Source: Ornithinimicrobium cavernae (lineage in GTDB: Bacteria; Actinomycetota; Actinomycetes; Actinomycetales; Dermatophilaceae). Taken from it: a stretch of 64,000 nt of DNA. The notes beneath the pieces are model-generated. The model searched no databases and was not told the origin of the DNA. It saw only the letters and a program-made list of their open reading frames with translations. The position numbers and the translations under genes were made by a program. The stretch covers positions 62,001 to 126,000 of the forward strand of contig NZ_QDDJ01000005.1 of assembly GCF_003121625.1 (NCBI RefSeq), written 5' to 3'. Below, piece after piece: positions 62,494 through 64,000 of the stretch (positions are counted from its first letter, which is position 1; each line of letters opens with the position of its first letter).

Positions 62494-62581
62494 GTCGTGA
62501 CCCTGCCACGGGAGCAGCGCGGCGCGAGGGCGTTATCCACAGTGAGGCCTGGAGGGCTGTCGTGAGGCCAGGTTCCGGACA

Positions 62582-62623
62582 GCACGAGGGCGGGTCGGTG
62601 CAGACACCGACCCGCCCTCGTGC
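62582..62623. terminator. strong terminator hairpin after the zinc-ribbon gene
   Basis: A perfect 19-bp stem (62582-62600 with 62605-62623) surrounds a CAGA loop. On the minus strand it lies 17 bases after the stop of the zinc-ribbon gene and ahead of the ThiF-like gene. Confidence 0.85.
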
Positions 62624-62639
62624 AGGCGTGACTACCGGC

Positions 62640-62813
62640 TCAGGCGCTGGTGGCCTTGCCGAGGATCCGGTTGAGGTTGGTGCCACACACCGGGCACTTG
62701 CCCTTGGCCATGCGACGGCCGTTCGTCTCCACAACGTTCCCCTCAGCCTCGCGCTTCTCCTTGCACTTCACGCAGTAGAACTCGCCCTGGTAGGTCTCGT
62801 TGGTCTCAGCCAT
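62640..62813 (-). CDS. DUF5679 zinc-ribbon protein, 57 aa
   Basis: A 57-residue protein MAETNETYQGEFYCVKCKEK to LNRILGKATSA. The pairs YCVKC and KCPVCG form a four-cysteine zinc ribbon, and EAEGNVVETNGRRMAKGKC links them. Such proteins are common in actinobacteria and have no assigned function. ATG 62813 is preceded by GAGGAGTGAG on the minus strand. It is too short and too conserved to be a shadow frame. Confidence 0.88.
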   Translation of the reverse strand: MAETNETYQGEFYCVKCKEKREAEGNVVETNGRRMAKGKCPVCGTNLNRILGKATSA

Positions 62814-63000
62814 GGTCACTCACTCCTCATCATTTCGCGGGCCGGAACCCGACTCGTGCGGGTCGTGCGACCCGCAATTCCTTCCCACCCTAGACACACC
62901 CACGCACGAATCACGCACAATTCGTGCTCAGACTGCTGCGTGTCGTGTGCCTGTGGACATCCGTGTTCCGGGTCCATCCAGGCGGCTAACGTGGCCTCCC

Positions 63001-63621
63001 ATGACCGGCAGACCTCTCGACCACGGCGGCGCAGGATCCCCCAGGACGCCGCAGCCGCGCATCGAGATCCGTCGCAGCAGCCGGCGGCGACGCACCGTGT
63101 CGGCGCGTCTGGAGGGCGACACCCTCGTGGTGCTCATGCCGGCCGGGCTCAGACCCGAGCAGGAGCAGGAGCACGTCGACCGGCTCCTCGCGAGGGTCCT
63201 GCGGGCCCGGGCGCGCGAGCGGCTCCAGCGGGACGACCTGATGGGACGGGCCCTGGCCCTGTCGGAGCGTTACCTGGACGGAAGGGCGCGCCCGACGTCG
63301 ATCCGCTGGGTGACCAACCAGCAGCAACGCTGGGGCTCCTGCAGCCCGGCGACGGGCGCCATCCGACTGTCGACCAACCTCGAGGGCATGCCGGCCTGGG
63401 TCGTGGACAGTGTGATCGTGCACGAGCTGGCACACCTGCTCGAGGCCAACCACGGGCCACGTTTCCAGGCCCTCGTCCGTCGCTACGAGCGTTATGAGGA
63501 GTCCAGGACCTACCTGCGGGGCGTCGCCTTCGGCATGGGGCGCCCCGAGCTGGACACCGCGCTCGGAGCCGAGGGGGACGCTGACCCGACTGCTCCGGTC
63601 GACGACGTCGAGGAGACCTGA
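63001..63621 (+). CDS. YgjP/WLM-type zinc metallopeptidase
   Basis: A 206-residue protein of the YgjP-like family (M48-related). RIEIRRSSRRRRTVSARLEGDTLVVLMPAG is the N-terminal strand region. WVTNQQQRWGSCSPATGAIRLSTNL is the central motif. VIVHELAHLLEANHGPRF contains HELAH, with a further His as third zinc ligand. Natural substrates are unknown. TAACGT lies 8 bases before the ATG; no ribosome site is seen. The gene sits in the conserved block near whiB7. Confidence 0.9.
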   Translation: MTGRPLDHGGAGSPRTPQPRIEIRRSSRRRRTVSARLEGDTLVVLMPAGLRPEQEQEHVDRLLARVLRARARERLQRDDLMGRALALSERYLDGRARPTSIRWVTNQQQRWGSCSPATGAIRLSTNLEGMPAWVVDSVIVHELAHLLEANHGPRFQALVRRYERYEESRTYLRGVAFGMGRPELDTALGAEGDADPTAPVDDVEET

Positions 63622-63717
63622 GACCTGCTCGTCACCGGCGGGCCGCCCCGAAGGCGGGCAGGCTGTCGCAGCTGCCGGTGTCGCTGTAGCAGCCGTCGTT
63701 GTCAGCGACCTGCTGGC

Positions 63718-64000
63718 TCAGGACTCCTCGTCGTTGAGCAGACGCTCCAGCTCCTCATCCATGCTCGAGTCGTCGGTGTCGGCGCGGGTGGCGCGCTCGA
63801 CGAAGCCCAGCGGGTCGTCGAGGTCGGCGGCCCGGGGGGCCAGGTCGGGGTGGTCCCAGGCCCGGTCACGGGCGCTCGCGCCCGCCTCGGCCTCCAGGGC
63901 GGCCCACAGGTTTGCCGCGTCGCGGAGCCGCCGCGGGCGCAGCTCGAGGCCGACCAGGGAGGCGAAGACCTTCTCCGCCGGCCCACCCGTGGCGCGGCGC
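63718..64000 (-). CDS. zinc-dependent metalloprotease (DUF2342/Zincin_2), C-terminal part
   Basis: Only the last 94 residues are in the window; the gene continues past the right edge. The frame reads KVFASLVGLELRPRRLRDAA, then LWAALEAEAGASARDRAWDHPDLAP, then DLDDPLGFVERA, and ends DEELERLLNDEES. This is the characteristic C terminus of the Zincin_2 family, also called coenzyme F420 biosynthesis-associated protein, present near the other metallopeptidase in mycobacteria. The active-site motif is outside the window. Confidence 0.8.
   Translation of the reverse strand, partial: RRATGGPAEKVFASLVGLELRPRRLRDAANLWAALEAEAGASARDRAWDHPDLAPRAADLDDPLGFVERATRADTDDSSMDEELERLLNDEES

Overview
The window is high-GC DNA (about 70% or more by eye) with dense coding, GTG starts, frequent 4-base GTGA stop/start overlaps and actinobacterial marker genes: mycothiol deacetylase MshB, WhiB7, AdnAB, UvrD2, and the DUF3107, DUF3117 and DUF5679 small proteins. 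It fits an actinobacterium of the order Micrococcales, most likely the Intrasporangiaceae/Ornithinimicrobiaceae group. The family placement is inference from gene content and style. No tRNA, rRNA, CRISPR array, insertion sequence or prophage gene was found.

Layout. 1-3.8 kb: an ECF sigma factor (cut by the window edge) with its YCII partner, a VOC protein, a universal stress protein and a glutamine amidotransferase. 3.9-10 kb: a complete oligopeptide ABC importer operon on the minus strand (oppA-B-C-D-F). 10.1-14.8 kb: mutT, typA, mshB, a flavin reductase and a methyltransferase. 15.1-20.1 kb: a xanthine dehydrogenase operon (xdhA-xdhB-xdhC) whose last gene runs into a 40-bp tandem repeat. 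20.4-28.9 kb: VanW protein, ferredoxin fdxA, citrate synthase, lysozyme-like protein, dapE, LOG protein, DivIVA-like protein, SRPBCC protein and a PIG-V-type mannosyltransferase. 29-30.7 kb: paaX regulator with an enoyl-CoA hydratase/isomerase. 30.8-38.6 kb: the envelope-stress block (DUF3117, O-methyltransferase, sigE, htrA, tatB, mrp, DUF1003, MgtE/CBS protein). It resembles the mycobacterial sigE region but has no rseA anti-sigma gene. 38.6-44.4 kb: LLM oxidoreductase, Xaa-Pro aminopeptidase, ThrE exporter, lipoprotein and PHP phosphoesterase.

44.4-64 kb is a conserved actinobacterial genome-maintenance neighbourhood: RhlE helicase, ferritin-like protein, GlsB protein, DUF3107, TetR regulator, alkyltransferase-like protein, AdnA and AdnB helicase-nucleases, a kinase-fold protein with an acidic repeat tail, NudC, UvrD2, WhiB7, a ThiF/cyclodehydratase-like protein, a zinc ribbon, a YgjP-type metallopeptidase and the end of a DUF2342 zincin. 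AdnAB and UvrD2 handle DNA breaks. NudC handles NAD and NAD-capped RNA. WhiB7 controls intrinsic antibiotic resistance, and its long leader carries a uORF, a terminator-like hairpin and an AT-rich element at the promoter.

Two signals cut across gene boundaries. First, the octamer CGGCATAC (or its complement GTATGCCG) occurs 26 times by eye, on both strands, in coding and intergenic DNA. It appears in several reading frames and repeatedly imposes rare codons (ATA, TAT, CAT, GCA). Two copies face each other at the base of a terminator hairpin, as uptake sequences do in Neisseria and Pasteurellaceae. Second, about twenty genes have a -10 hexamer (TAnnnT or a relative) placed 6-7 bases before the start codon and no Shine-Dalgarno sequence, which implies widespread leaderless mRNAs.
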